64,000 nucleotides of DNA from Franzmannia qiaohouensis (GCF_031451695.1 NZ_JARWAM010000011.1:104954-168953), one strand, 5' to 3'. Shown: positions 37,215 to 46,719, counted from the first letter of the stretch. Notes: generated from the sequence alone by a model not told the origin. A program made the numbers and translations.

Positions 37215-38087
37215 ATGGCCGATTCCTCTCACCGCTCGCTAGCCGCCGACGTCGGCCTGGCCAATCGCCGTGACTTTCCACGCGGTCAGGTCGCTCTGGT
37301 GGGTGCCGGTCCGGGCGATCCCGAGCTGTTGACGCTTAAGGCGCTCAAGCGGCTGCAACTGGCCGAGGTAATCCTGCATGACCGGCTGGTCAGCGAGGAG
37401 ATCCTGGCCATGGCCAACCCCCAGGCGCAGCGCTTCTATGTCGGCAAGGCCCGCTCCCACCACAGCGTGCCCCAGGAGGGTATCAACCAGGCGCTGGTGG
37501 ACTGGGCGGACCAGGGCAAGCGCGTGGTGCGCCTCAAGGGCGGCGACCCGTTCATCTTCGGCCGCGGCGGCGAAGAACTCGAGACCCTGGCAGCAGCCGG
37601 CGTCGACTTCGAGGTAATCCCTGGAGTCACGGCAGCGGCGGGCTGTGGCGCCTATGCCGGCATTCCGCTGACGCACCGCGATCACGCCCAGTCGGTGCGC
37701 TTCATCACCGGCCATCTGCAGAACGGCAGCTGCGAGCTGGACTGGGCGACCCTGGCCCACCCCGGGCAGACCCTGGTGTTCTACATGGGCCTGGGGGGGC
37801 TGCCGATCATCAGCGCCGAGCTGCGCGCCCATGGCCTGGCCGACGACACCCCGCTGGCGCTGATCGAGCAGGGCACCACGGCGCGCCAGCGGGTGCATGT
37901 CGGCACCCTGCGGCACTTGCCCGCAGACGTCGCGGCGGGCACTATCAAGCCGCCGACCTTGATCATTGTCGGCCAGGTAGTGGCGCTGCATGCGCGCCTG
38001 GCGTGGTTCGACCCGCGCGGGGCCGGCAGCGGCGGCTGGCAGGAGGGTAAGCACCCCACCCCCGAGGCCAACGCCGACAGCGCCTGA
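37215..38087 (+). CDS. cobA: Uroporphyrinogen-III C-methyltransferase
   Basis: A 290-residue SUMT from the ATG at 37215 (a TTG at 37203 is in frame). Signature motifs are VALVGAGPGDPELLTLKAL near the start and VVRLKGGDPFIFGRGGEE. It makes precorrin-2 with SAM, for sirohaem or cobalamin. It lacks the CysG dehydrogenase/ferrochelatase half. There is no clear Shine-Dalgarno sequence. Nothing next to it belongs to the same pathway; a nitrite or sulphite reductase use is plausible but cannot be seen here. Confidence 0.92.
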   Translation: MADSSHRSLAADVGLANRRDFPRGQVALVGAGPGDPELLTLKALKRLQLAEVILHDRLVSEEILAMANPQAQRFYVGKARSHHSVPQEGINQALVDWADQGKRVVRLKGGDPFIFGRGGEELETLAAAGVDFEVIPGVTAAAGCGAYAGIPLTHRDHAQSVRFITGHLQNGSCELDWATLAHPGQTLVFYMGLGGLPIISAELRAHGLADDTPLALIEQGTTARQRVHVGTLRHLPADVAAGTIKPPTLIIVGQVVALHARLAWFDPRGAGSGGWQEGKHPTPEANADSA

Positions 38088-38118
38088 GTGCGACTCTGTC
38101 AGAGGTAGGCCGCTCGAC

Positions 38119-38541
38119 ATGCATGGACTCCCCACGCCCCTTGCCGCCCGCGGGTCATTGCGGTCAATGGCACTATGCGCACTGCTGTCGCTGGCCGTGC
38201 TGCTCGCTGGCTGCGCCAGCCGCGAGGGAGCGCGCCAGTCCGGCGCCGGCGTGGCCAGCGAGGAGGGCATCGCCTCCTACTACGCCGATCGCTACCACGG
38301 TCGCCAGACCGCCAGCGGCGAGCGTTTCGATCAGCGGGCGCTGACCGCGGCGCATCCTAGCCTGCCGTTCGGTACCCGCGTACGCGTCACCCATCTCGAC
38401 AACGGCCGCGAAACGGTGGTGCGAATCAACGACCGTGGCCCCTTCGTGCGCGGCCGTATCATCGACCTGTCGCGGCGCGCCGCCGAAGAGCTCGACATGC
38501 TACGCAGCGGTGTCGCGCCGGTCCGCGTCAGCGCCGAGTGA
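38119..38541 (+). CDS. RlpA-like septal lipoprotein
   Basis: A 140-residue lipoprotein: signal with lipobox LLAGC (cysteine about residue 31), then a double-psi beta-barrel domain with GIASYYADRYHGRQTASGE and VRINDRGPFVRGRIIDLS. RlpA proteins act on peptidoglycan lacking stem peptides. The SPOR domain of full-length RlpA is absent, so this is a short form. Its stop overlaps the region just before the histidine kinase gene (8-bp gap). Confidence 0.85.
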   Translation: MHGLPTPLAARGSLRSMALCALLSLAVLLAGCASREGARQSGAGVASEEGIASYYADRYHGRQTASGERFDQRALTAAHPSLPFGTRVRVTHLDNGRETVVRINDRGPFVRGRIIDLSRRAAEELDMLRSGVAPVRVSAE

Positions 38542-38549
38542 GGCCCCGT

Positions 38550-40277
38550 ATGCGCACTACGCGTCCTGAATTCATCGCCGAAGTCGCCCGCTGGCGGCGC
38601 CGTGGCCGCAGCCGCCGTGGGCTCAAGCTGCGCAGCTTCCGGCTGCAGGTGATGCTGCTGGTGGGCGCGCTGCTGGCCGGCATGCTGCTTGCCCAGGGCG
38701 CCTATCTCAACCATCGCAAGGCCGAGATCATCGCCGACCAGATCGGCCAGCGGGCGCTGTCGGTGGCGCTTTCTGTCGCCAGCATCCCGGCCGTGATCGA
38801 GGCCTTCGACGACGACGATCCCAGCGCCACCATCCAGCCCATCGCCGAACGCATCCGCCGCGAGACCGGTGCGCGCTACGTGGTGGTCGGCAACGAGGAG
38901 GGCATTCGCTACTCCCACCCGCTGGAGGAGCGGCTCGGCCTGTCGATGGTCGGTGGCGACAACGACCGCGCGCTGATCCACGGCGAGTCCTATGTCTCCG
39001 AGGCCACCGGCTCGCTGGGCGAGGCGATGCGTGGCAAGACGCCGGTATTCGACGCCGAGGGCAATATCGTCGGCATCGTCTCGGTGGGCTTCATGCTCGA
39101 TCGCGTGGAGCTGGATGTCGTCGAACATACCAGCTTCGGCTGGATGCTGGTGGCACTCATGATCGTGTTCGGTTTCGCTGGCGCCTACGGCCTGTCGCGC
39201 CATCTCAAACGCGTGATCCTGGGCCTGGAGCCTCACGAGATCGCACGCTTGGCGATGGAGAAGGAGGCCATCCTGCAGTCGATCCACGAGGGCATCCTGG
39301 CGGTCAACCACGAGGGCCAGATCACCCTGCTCAACCAGCAGGGGCGACGCTTTCTCGACCTGCCCAGCGAGCGTGAGGTACTCGGCCAGCCGGTCCAGGA
39401 GGTGGTGCCCAACTCGCGGCTGATGGAGGTGCTCGACAGCGGCGAACGTCAGTTCGACCAGGAGATGTGGCTGGGCGATCACCCGGTGGTGGTCAACCGC
39501 GTGCCGGTGATGCACGAGGGCGAGGTCGAAGGGGCGGTGGCGACCTTCCGCAGCCGGCGCGAGATCGTCGACCTGTCCCAGGCGCTTAGCGCGGTGACCC
39601 GCGACGTCGACATGCTGCGCGCCCAGGCCCATGAGTTCTCCAACAAGCTGTATACCATCTCCGGCCTGCTGCAGCTCGACCGGGTCAAGGAGGCGCTGGC
39701 GCTGATTCATCAGGAGAGCGAGCGGGCCCAGGCGCAGATGGCGTTTCTGATGGCCCACGTCGCCGACCCGGTCCTCAGTGGTACCCTGATGGGCAAACTG
39801 ACCCGCGCCCGCGAGCTGGGCGTGCAGCTCGAGATCGACGAACAGAGCTCGCTCGGCGAGCCGCTGACGCTGCACGGTCAGGAGGTGCTGATGACGGTGA
39901 TCGGCAATCTGCTCGACAACGCCTGCTATGCCGCAGTGCAGGGCATCGGCACGCCCAGCGCGGCGGGCCTCGACGCCGACGCTGGCCCGCGCCAGCCGCG
40001 GGTGCGGCTGTTCTTCACCGATCTCGGCGACCAGCTGCTGATCGAGGTCGAGGACAACGGCCCCGGGGTGCCGCCCGAGCAGGTCGAGTCGATCTTCAGC
40101 GAGGGCTTCTCGACCAAGCCCGGCAAGCATCGCGGTATCGGCCTGGCGCTGGTCAGCCGGCTATGCGAGGAGAACGGCGGCGCCATCACCCTGGAGGATA
40201 GCGAGCTGGGCGGTGCCGGTTTCACCGTGGTGCTCGACAAGACGCTGTGCCGTGCGACCAGCGCCAGCGACGCCTGA
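38550..40277 (+). CDS. CitA/DcuS-type sensor histidine kinase
   Basis: From the ATG at 38550 (TGAGG site) a 575-residue kinase: membrane segment near 25-45, periplasmic PAS-like (Cache) domain with RYSHPLEERLGLSMVGGD, second membrane segment near 190-215, cytoplasmic PAS, phosphoacceptor His361 in RAQAHEFSNKL, and HATPase motifs (DNACYA, EDNGPGV, GIGLALV). This family senses citrate, fumarate or tricarboxylates. The partner regulator is 46 bp downstream and tctCBA follows, so it probably senses the transporter's substrate. Confidence 0.9.
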   Translation: MRTTRPEFIAEVARWRRRGRSRRGLKLRSFRLQVMLLVGALLAGMLLAQGAYLNHRKAEIIADQIGQRALSVALSVASIPAVIEAFDDDDPSATIQPIAERIRRETGARYVVVGNEEGIRYSHPLEERLGLSMVGGDNDRALIHGESYVSEATGSLGEAMRGKTPVFDAEGNIVGIVSVGFMLDRVELDVVEHTSFGWMLVALMIVFGFAGAYGLSRHLKRVILGLEPHEIARLAMEKEAILQSIHEGILAVNHEGQITLLNQQGRRFLDLPSEREVLGQPVQEVVPNSRLMEVLDSGERQFDQEMWLGDHPVVVNRVPVMHEGEVEGAVATFRSRREIVDLSQALSAVTRDVDMLRAQAHEFSNKLYTISGLLQLDRVKEALALIHQESERAQAQMAFLMAHVADPVLSGTLMGKLTRARELGVQLEIDEQSSLGEPLTLHGQEVLMTVIGNLLDNACYAAVQGIGTPSAAGLDADAGPRQPRVRLFFTDLGDQLLIEVEDNGPGVPPEQVESIFSEGFSTKPGKHRGIGLALVSRLCEENGGAITLEDSELGGAGFTVVLDKTLCRATSASDA

Positions 40278-40323
40278 GCACGGCAACAACACGCCAGCAA
40301 CGCATACAACAATAGGGAAACAG

Positions 40324-41064
40324 ATGAGCGAACCCGTGTATGGGATCCTGATCGTCGAGGACGATTTTCGCATTGCCGACATCAACCGCGCCTTCATCGA
40401 GCAGAGCGATGGCTTCGAGGTGGTCGGCATGGCCAAGACCGGCGCCGAAGCGATGGCGCTCCTCGCCCGCGACGCGAGCAGCATTCATCTGGTACTGCTG
40501 GATGCCTATATCCCCGACGTCGAGGGTCTCGAACTGATGTGGGAGATGCGCCGCCGCTACGCGCATCTCGACATCGTGATGATCACCGCCGCCAAGGAGG
40601 TCGAGACCATCGCCGAAGCGCTGCGTGGCGGCGTCTTCGACTACCTGATCAAGCCCACCGAGGGTGCGCGCATGGCGCAGATGCTGCACCGTTTTCGCCA
40701 GGAGCGTGCCGCGCTGGACCACAAGGCCGAGATGAGCCAGGAGGAGCTCGACCGCACCCTGGGACGCATGCGCGCGAGTACCGAAAAGGCTCCCGCCGCC
40801 GGCCGCACGGCACTGCCCAAGGGTATCGACCGCCTGACGCTGGGGGCGGTAGTGGCTGCACTGCGCGAAGAGGCCGGCCCGCTAACCGCCATGCAGCTGG
40901 CTACCCTGATCGGTGCCAGTCGCTCCACGGCGCGGCGCTACCTGGAATTTCTGGTCTCGGTGGACGTGGCCCGCGCCGAACTGGGCTATGGTGATGTAGG
41001 CAGGCCGGAGCGCCGCTACCGGTTGGTGGGCAGTGCCGATGAGTGGCTGGGCGAGGGCGGATGA
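40324..41064 (+). CDS. CitB/DcuR-type response regulator
   Basis: The ATG at 40324 follows AGGGA. The 246-residue protein has a receiver domain (acidic pair Glu12/Asp13 region, phosphoacceptor Asp60, Lys110) and a C-terminal helix-turn-helix with LTAMQLATLIGASRSTARRYLEFL. It is the partner of the preceding kinase and probably activates tctCBA; the dyad at 41168 is a candidate binding site. Confidence 0.92.
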   Translation: MSEPVYGILIVEDDFRIADINRAFIEQSDGFEVVGMAKTGAEAMALLARDASSIHLVLLDAYIPDVEGLELMWEMRRRYAHLDIVMITAAKEVETIAEALRGGVFDYLIKPTEGARMAQMLHRFRQERAALDHKAEMSQEELDRTLGRMRASTEKAPAAGRTALPKGIDRLTLGAVVAALREEAGPLTAMQLATLIGASRSTARRYLEFLVSVDVARAELGYGDVGRPERRYRLVGSADEWLGEGG

Positions 41065-41167
41065 TGGTCGGCACCTGTCCTGCGGTGCTTCAGCGTGAAC
41101 ATAATGAGCAAAATGCCGCTAATGCGCTTTTTATCGTTTATCGCCACAAGCTTGTCGGCCCGAATCA

Positions 41168-41187
41168 CCTTGCACTAGGGTGCAAGG
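41168..41187. promoter_or_regulatory. 20-bp dyad upstream of tctC
   Basis: CCTTGCAC-TAGG-GTGCAAGG has perfect 8-bp arms and lies 62 bp before tctC, just after the response regulator gene. It is the best candidate for the regulator's operator. The 184-bp gap has no gene. Confidence 0.55.
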
Positions 41188-41248
41188 CGAGCAATATCGA
41201 GGCACCGCAAGCGTGCCGATAACAACCAAAGCAATTGTGGAGAACGCC

Positions 41249-42247
41249 ATGACCGCCAAGCTTACCCGTCTATCCTTCCTGGCCCTGCCGCTGGCCGCCA
41301 CCATGGCCTTCGGTGCCGCCACCGCCCAGGCCGACGACTGGCAGCCGACCAGCTCGGTAGAGTTCATCGCTCCGGCCAATCCGGGTGGCGGCTGGGATAC
41401 CCTGGTACGCACCTCCTCGCGAGTGATCCAGGAAGAGGGCCTCGCCGAGCGCAACTTTGCCGCGATCAACACGCCTGGTGGCGGCGGTGCCGTGGCCTGG
41501 GCACAGATTGCCCGCGACGCAGGCAACCCGCACAAGATCTTCGCCACCAGCCCGCCGATCATCCTGGTCCCGCTGGCCGGCACCTCGCGCTACGATCACA
41601 CCGACTTCACGCCGATCGCGCGTCTGATCACCGACTACTCCATCGTACTGGTGCCGGCCGACTCCGAGTACCAGAGTCTCAACGACCTGATGGAAGCGAT
41701 GGCCGAGAACGCCAGCCTGAGCGTCGGCGGCGGTAGCGCCCCGGGTTCCATGGATCACATCTCCATCGCCGGCCTGGCTTCGGCCGCAGGTCTCAACGCC
41801 GCCGACGTCAACTACATCCCGTTCTCGGGCGGTGGCGAGGCCATGACCAACCTGATGGGCGGTCACGTCGAAGCGGTCATCACCGGCGCCGGCGAAGCCG
41901 CAGGCCAGCTGGGCGAGGGCAGCGATATCCGTGCGCTGGGCGTCTCTGCACCGGAGCGCCTGGGTGGTGCCCTGGCCGACATCCCGACCTACCTCGAACA
42001 GGACATCGACTACACCTTCGATATCTGGCGTGGCGTGATGGGCACCCCGGACATGCCGGAAGAGGCGGTGGCCTACTACGAGAACCTCTTCGCCGAGATG
42101 CTCGAGACCGACAGCTGGGCCGACGCCCGCGACCAGCTGGGCTGGCTCGATGCCTATCAGAACAGCGAAGAGTTCGGCGACTTCCTCGACGCGCAGAAAG
42201 AGCAGTTCAGCGAAGTACTGAGCGAGCTGGGCCTGCTCGGCGACTAA
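41249..42247 (+). CDS. tctC: Tripartite tricarboxylate transporter binding protein
   Basis: A 332-residue Bug-family protein with a cleavable signal ending AQA (about residue 27) and motifs VEFIAPANPGGGWDTLVRT and NTPGGGGAVAWAQ. It binds a tricarboxylate (citrate-like) in the periplasm for TctBA. A GGAG site precedes the ATG. It is the first gene of tctCBA, downstream of the two-component genes, an order seen for citrate-inducible systems. Confidence 0.92.
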   Translation: MTAKLTRLSFLALPLAATMAFGAATAQADDWQPTSSVEFIAPANPGGGWDTLVRTSSRVIQEEGLAERNFAAINTPGGGGAVAWAQIARDAGNPHKIFATSPPIILVPLAGTSRYDHTDFTPIARLITDYSIVLVPADSEYQSLNDLMEAMAENASLSVGGGSAPGSMDHISIAGLASAAGLNAADVNYIPFSGGGEAMTNLMGGHVEAVITGAGEAAGQLGEGSDIRALGVSAPERLGGALADIPTYLEQDIDYTFDIWRGVMGTPDMPEEAVAYYENLFAEMLETDSWADARDQLGWLDAYQNSEEFGDFLDAQKEQFSEVLSELGLLGD

Positions 42248-42352
42248 GTCGACCATCCAGCGCTGTTACGGCGTGGGCCTCGCTAGCGGGGCCCACGCAT
42301 TCTCGAATGCGACACTTGAACCCGCCTTTGCAGGGTTCGGGGCAGACTCCTC

Positions 42353-42835
42353 ATGACACGACTCAACGTAAACCAGATCCTGGCGCTGTGCCTGGCACTG
42401 GTAGCCGTAGGCTACTTGGCCATGGCCTGGCAGATCCCCAATTTCCCGCTGCCGCGCCCGGTCGACTCTGACCTGTTCCCCAAGGTGCTGGGCTTCACGC
42501 TGCTCGGCCTCTCGCTGCTGCTGTTCCTTGAAAAACCCAAGGCACAGGATATTCCCGACGAGCTCGACCCCAATGAACAGGCCCAGCCGCTGCTGCTGCG
42601 TCCCTGGTCGCGGGTGGTGATCACCTCGCTGGCCATCGTTCTCTACGCGCTGCTGCTGGCACCCATCGGGTTCGTTGTCGCTTCCACCACGCTCTCCTTC
42701 GGGCTGGCCTGGTACTACGGCTACCGTCGCCACGGGGTCAACATGGCGGTATCGCTTGGCGTCGTGCTGGCGCTGTATCTGACCATGACCAAGGTCATGG
42801 ATGTCTATCTGCCGACGGGCATTCTGCCGCTCTGA
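42353..42835 (+). CDS. tctB: Tripartite tricarboxylate transporter small membrane protein
   Basis: A 160-residue protein with four hydrophobic segments, the TctB pattern, lying between tctC and tctA. It is poorly conserved in sequence; the context fixes the name. The ribosome-binding site is weak. It forms the membrane complex with TctA. Confidence 0.88.
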   Translation: MTRLNVNQILALCLALVAVGYLAMAWQIPNFPLPRPVDSDLFPKVLGFTLLGLSLLLFLEKPKAQDIPDELDPNEQAQPLLLRPWSRVVITSLAIVLYALLLAPIGFVVASTTLSFGLAWYYGYRRHGVNMAVSLGVVLALYLTMTKVMDVYLPTGILPL

Positions 42836-42869
42836 GCCGACGTCAACGTCACGTGAGAGAGATACTTCC

Positions 42870-44366
42870 ATGGAAGCCTTCAATAACCTGATGTACGGCT
42901 TCGGCATTGCGCTGGAGCCCATGAACATCGCCTACGTCTTCTTCGGGGTGTTTGCCGGTACCATCATCGGCATGCTGCCCGGCCTCGGGCCGATCAGTGC
43001 GCTGGCGCTGATGATCCCGATCACCTTCGCCATGGAGCCGTCATCGGGCCTGATCCTGATGGCCGGCGTCTACTATGGTGCGATCTTCGGCGGCTCGACG
43101 TCGTCGATCCTGCTCAACGCGCCGGGTGTGGCCGGTACCGTGGCCACCTCCTTCGACGGCTACCCGCTGGCCAAGCAGGGCATGGCCGGCAAGGCGCTGG
43201 CGATCGCGGCCTACTCCTCTTTCATCGGCGGCACGGTGTCGATCATCTTCCTGATGCTGGTGGCGCCGCTGCTCGGCAAGGTGGCGGTGAGCTTCGGTCC
43301 CGCCGAGTATTTCGCGCTGATGGTGCTGGGCCTCACCGCGGTGGTCTCGCTGTCCGACAAGTCGCTGGTCAAGGGCCTGATCGCCGCGGTGATCGGGGTG
43401 ATGATCTCGATCATCGGCATCGACCTGCAGACCGGCACAGAGCGCTACACCTTCGGTGCCGCTCATCTCCTCGACGGCATCGACTTCCTGGTCGTGGCGC
43501 TGGGTATCTTCGCCCTGGCCGAGGTTTTCTACATGCTGCTGCGCGGCGGCGGGGGCAAGGAGCAGCCGCGCAATGCCATCGGCTCGCTCAAGCTCACCGG
43601 CCGCGAGTGCCGCGACATCGCCGCGCCGATCGGGCGCAGCTCGATCCTGGGCTTCTTCACCGGCGTGCTGCCGGGGGCCGGTGCCACCATCGGGTCGTTC
43701 CTGGGCTACAGCATGGAGAAGCGCCTGGCCAAGGACGGTGACACCTTCGGCAAGGGCAACATCAAGGGTGTGGCGGCGCCGGAGGCGGCCAACAACGCCG
43801 CCTGTACCGGCTCCTTCGTGCCGCTGCTGACCCTCGGCGTACCCGGTTCGGGCACCACCGCGGTACTGCTGGGTGCGCTGCTGGTAATGGGCGTGACCCC
43901 GGGGCCGGCGATGATCGAGAGCCGTCCGGATGTGTTCTGGGGCGTGATCGCCAGTATGTATATCGGCAATCTCTTCCTGCTGGTGCTCAACCTGCCGTTG
44001 ATTCCGCTGATCGCCAAGATCCTCGATATGCCGCGTCCGCTGCTGCTGGCGCTGATCCTGATCTTCTGCATGATCGGCGTCTACGGGATGAGCTTCAGCG
44101 TCTTCGATCTGCTGCTGCTGCTGGGCTTCGGCCTGCTGGGTCTCGGCATGCGGCTGTTCGGCTTCCCTGCGGCACCGCTGATCCTGGCACTGATCCTGGG
44201 CGCAATCATGGAGGAGTCGATGCGCCGCGCGCTGCAGATCTCCGGCGGCGACTGGTCGATCTTCATCGACAAGCCGATCTCGATGTGGCTGCTGATCATC
44301 GCCGCGCTGTCGCTGATCCTGCCGCTGGTCAAGAAGGCCATTGCCGGGGCGCGCGCCCGCGCCTAA
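42870..44366 (+). CDS. tctA: Tripartite tricarboxylate transporter large membrane protein
   Basis: A 498-residue protein from the ATG at 42870. It has the TctA motifs GTIIGMLPGLGPISALALMI and GVPGSGTTAVLLGALLVMG and about 12 membrane segments. Together with TctC and TctB it imports tricarboxylates using the proton or sodium gradient. It is the conventional, unfused counterpart of the fusion at 26166. Confidence 0.93.
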   Translation: MEAFNNLMYGFGIALEPMNIAYVFFGVFAGTIIGMLPGLGPISALALMIPITFAMEPSSGLILMAGVYYGAIFGGSTSSILLNAPGVAGTVATSFDGYPLAKQGMAGKALAIAAYSSFIGGTVSIIFLMLVAPLLGKVAVSFGPAEYFALMVLGLTAVVSLSDKSLVKGLIAAVIGVMISIIGIDLQTGTERYTFGAAHLLDGIDFLVVALGIFALAEVFYMLLRGGGGKEQPRNAIGSLKLTGRECRDIAAPIGRSSILGFFTGVLPGAGATIGSFLGYSMEKRLAKDGDTFGKGNIKGVAAPEAANNAACTGSFVPLLTLGVPGSGTTAVLLGALLVMGVTPGPAMIESRPDVFWGVIASMYIGNLFLLVLNLPLIPLIAKILDMPRPLLLALILIFCMIGVYGMSFSVFDLLLLLGFGLLGLGMRLFGFPAAPLILALILGAIMEESMRRALQISGGDWSIFIDKPISMWLLIIAALSLILPLVKKAIAGARARA

Positions 44367-44369
44367 GAA

Positions 44370-44507
44370 AACGCTGCACAAATTGCCTGCGCGAGCGAAT
44401 CACTGCGTTGCGCGGTGCGCGGAATCCTCACATATACCCCATATGCTCCGGTTCCTGTGCTCCGTGCGCCTTGCGCTTCATCTCGCTCGGCGACTTGTTC
44501 AGCGTTT
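44370..44507. repeat. 138-bp long imperfect palindrome
   Basis: The gap 44367-44696 has no gene. Its first part is a long hairpin: AACGCTGCACAAATTGCC at the left pairs with GGCGACTTGTTCAGCGTT at the right at most positions, CGAGCGA/TCGCTCG pair further in, and GGAA...CATAT / ATATG...TTCC close the centre around ACCCC. It shares this plan with 54313-54431. Confidence 0.65.
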
Positions 44508-44534
44508 CCCGTAAGACACAGTAGTAGATCCCTC

Positions 44535-44565
44535 GCGGGGGCGTCGGCACAGCCGGCGCCCCCGC
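44535..44565 (+). terminator. Strong GC hairpin after tctA
   Basis: GCGGGGGCGTCGGC / GCCGGCGCCCCCGC, 14-bp arms with one G-T wobble and an ACA loop. It is not followed by a T-run. It probably ends the tctCBA transcript. Confidence 0.6.
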
Positions 44566-44696
44566 GCTGCTATTAGCTGTCTACGCCCAAGGTCGCTATG
44601 ACAGCGCGTGGGTGACTGGTCTAGAATTCAAGCAAGCGTTTGAATTTTTATGGTTGCCGCGATAGACGGTGGCCGCCGCCGACCAGGAGAGACACC

Positions 44697-46499
44697 ATGG
44701 CCTTTTACCGGGCACCGCTGACCGACATGCGTTTCGTCCTCAACGAGGTGCTGGAAGCGCCCAAGCTGTGGGCGGCGATGCCGGCTACCGCCGAGTTTGG
44801 TGCCGAGCTCGCCGATGCCATCCTCGAGGAGGGCGCGCGGGTCACCGAGGCCGAACTGTTCCCGCTCAACCAGGCGGGGGATGCCGAGGGTTGCCATCTC
44901 AAGGACGGCGAGGTGACCACGCCTGCCGGGTTCAAGGCGGCCTGCAAGACCCTCGCCGAGGGCGGCTGGCTTGGACTTGGCGGCAATCCCGACTACGACG
45001 GTCAGGGCCTTCCCAAGATGCTCACGGTGGCCTTCGAGGAGATGCTCTACGCCACCAATGCCAGCTTCGCGCTCTATCCGGCGCTCAACAACGGCGCCAC
45101 CCTGCTGCTCGACCAGTACGCCCCGGACCCCATCAAGCAGACCTACCTGCCGCCCATGCACCGCGGCGAGTGGCTGGGCACCATGTGCCTTACCGAGCCC
45201 CACTGCGGCACCGACCTGGGGCTGATCAAGACCCGTGCCGAACCGCTCGCAGACGACCGCTACGCGATTACCGGCAGCAAGATCTGGATCACCGGCGGCG
45301 AGCACGACATGGTCGACAACATCGTCCACCTGGTACTGGCCAAGCTGCCCGACGCACCCGCCGGCTCCCGGGGCATCTCGGTGTTCCTGGTGCCCAAGTT
45401 CAAGGTCAATGCCGACGGCACCCTCGGCGAGCGCAACGCGCTGAGCTGCGGCGGCCTCGAGCACAAGATGGGCATCAAGGGCAGTGCCACCTGCGTGATG
45501 AACTTCGACGGCGCCGAAGGCATCCTGATCGGCGAGCCGCACCAGGGCCTGGCGACCATGTTCACCATGATGAACTATGAACGCCTGTCGATCGGCATTC
45601 AGGGGCTCGGTCTCGGCGAAGTGGCCTACCAGAGCGCCATGGACTTCGCCCGTGAACGCCTGCAGAGCCGTGCCCCGAGCGGCCCGGCGGCTCCCGACAA
45701 GCCCGCGGACCCCATTTTGGTGCATCCCGACGTCCGCCGCATGGCGCTCAATACCCGCGCCTGGAACGAGGGCGGCCGGGCCTTCGCCGCCTTCGTCGGC
45801 AGCCAGCTCGACTGCGTCAAGTTTCACCCCGATGCCGAGGCACGTGAGCAGGCCGCCGACCTTGTGGCGCTGCTGACGCCAATAGCCAAGGCGTTTCTCA
45901 CCGACCGCGGCTTCGCCGCCACCGTCGAGGCGCAGCAGCTCTACGGCGGCAACGGCTACTGCGTGGAGTGGGGCGCCGAGCAGTACGTGCGCGACGCACG
46001 CATCGCGATGATCTACGAGGGCACCAACGGTATCCAGGCCATGGACCTGGTGGGGCGTAAGCTGTCTCGCAACCGTGGCGCCTACGTCAAGCGCTTCGCC
46101 GAGGCGATGCGTGCCGACCTGGCCAGCGAGGCCAGCGATACCCTGGCGCCGTTCCAGCGTGCCTGTGAGCAGGAGCTGGCACGCCTCGAGACGGTCACTG
46201 CAGCGCTACTGAAGCGCGCTGATGGCCACCCCGAGGAGCTCGGCGCCGCCGCCCACGATTACCTGCAGCTGTTCGGCCACGTTACCTATGCCTGGATGTG
46301 GTGGAAGATGGCCCGTGCTGCCGAGCATGGCCTGCGCCAGGATGGTCCGGCCGGGGCGGCGTTCTATCGGGCCAAGCTCAGCGTGGGCCGCCACTTCATT
46401 GCCCGCATGCTGCCGCATACCCTGGCCCTCGAGCAGCAGATCCGTGCCGGCGCCGAGCCGCTGATGGCTCTCGACGAGGCCGCCTTCTATCCCGCCTGA
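44697..46499 (+). CDS. Acyl-CoA dehydrogenase
   Basis: A 600-residue flavoprotein from the ATG at 44697 (AGGAGA site). The start MAFYRAPLTDMRFVLNEVLE, the FAD motif MCLTEPHCGTDLGLIKT and YGGNGYCVEWGAEQ...YEGTNGIQA are those of the long acyl-CoA dehydrogenase subgroup that includes FadE-like and DmdC-type enzymes; a C-terminal extension of about 120 residues fits that subgroup. It introduces a 2,3-double bond into an acyl-CoA. The substrate cannot be read, and no beta-oxidation partners are adjacent. Confidence 0.88.
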   Translation: MAFYRAPLTDMRFVLNEVLEAPKLWAAMPATAEFGAELADAILEEGARVTEAELFPLNQAGDAEGCHLKDGEVTTPAGFKAACKTLAEGGWLGLGGNPDYDGQGLPKMLTVAFEEMLYATNASFALYPALNNGATLLLDQYAPDPIKQTYLPPMHRGEWLGTMCLTEPHCGTDLGLIKTRAEPLADDRYAITGSKIWITGGEHDMVDNIVHLVLAKLPDAPAGSRGISVFLVPKFKVNADGTLGERNALSCGGLEHKMGIKGSATCVMNFDGAEGILIGEPHQGLATMFTMMNYERLSIGIQGLGLGEVAYQSAMDFARERLQSRAPSGPAAPDKPADPILVHPDVRRMALNTRAWNEGGRAFAAFVGSQLDCVKFHPDAEAREQAADLVALLTPIAKAFLTDRGFAATVEAQQLYGGNGYCVEWGAEQYVRDARIAMIYEGTNGIQAMDLVGRKLSRNRGAYVKRFAEAMRADLASEASDTLAPFQRACEQELARLETVTAALLKRADGHPEELGAAAHDYLQLFGHVTYAWMWWKMARAAEHGLRQDGPAGAAFYRAKLSVGRHFIARMLPHTLALEQQIRAGAEPLMALDEAAFYPA

Positions 46500-46518
46500 G
46501 TATCGCCAGCCCAGATGC

Positions 46519-46552
46519 AAGCCGGCCGCCCAACGGGCGGCCGGCTTGTTTT
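46519..46552 (+). terminator. Intrinsic terminator after the acyl-CoA dehydrogenase gene
   Basis: Perfect 13-bp arms (AAGCCGGCCGCCC / GGGCGGCCGGCTT) with loop AAC, followed by GTTTT. Confidence 0.85.
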
Positions 46553-46561
46553 ACGCGCGCT

Positions 46562-46641
46562 GCACCGTGTGGGTGCGCAGGGTTTCCTCATTTTGGCGCA
46601 TTGTGCTGGTGCGTGCTCCGTGTGTTGCACGCTAATGGTGC
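46562..46641. promoter_or_regulatory. Three NtrC-type sites upstream of urtA
   Basis: Sites follow the GCAC-N7-GTGC plan: 46562-46576 (perfect), 46598-46612 (GCAT, one mismatch) and 46627-46641 (perfect). Their centres lie about 177, 141 and 112 bp before the predicted start of the sigma-54 promoter at 46720, close to the enhancer distances known for glnA. Confidence 0.75.
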
Positions 46642-46719
46642 GCTTGGCGTCGGTGACGCCTCGGCCTATTATTCTCAACTGATTGAAATAGCTAAGAAAC
46701 CAGGGCCCCTTGTCGGCGC

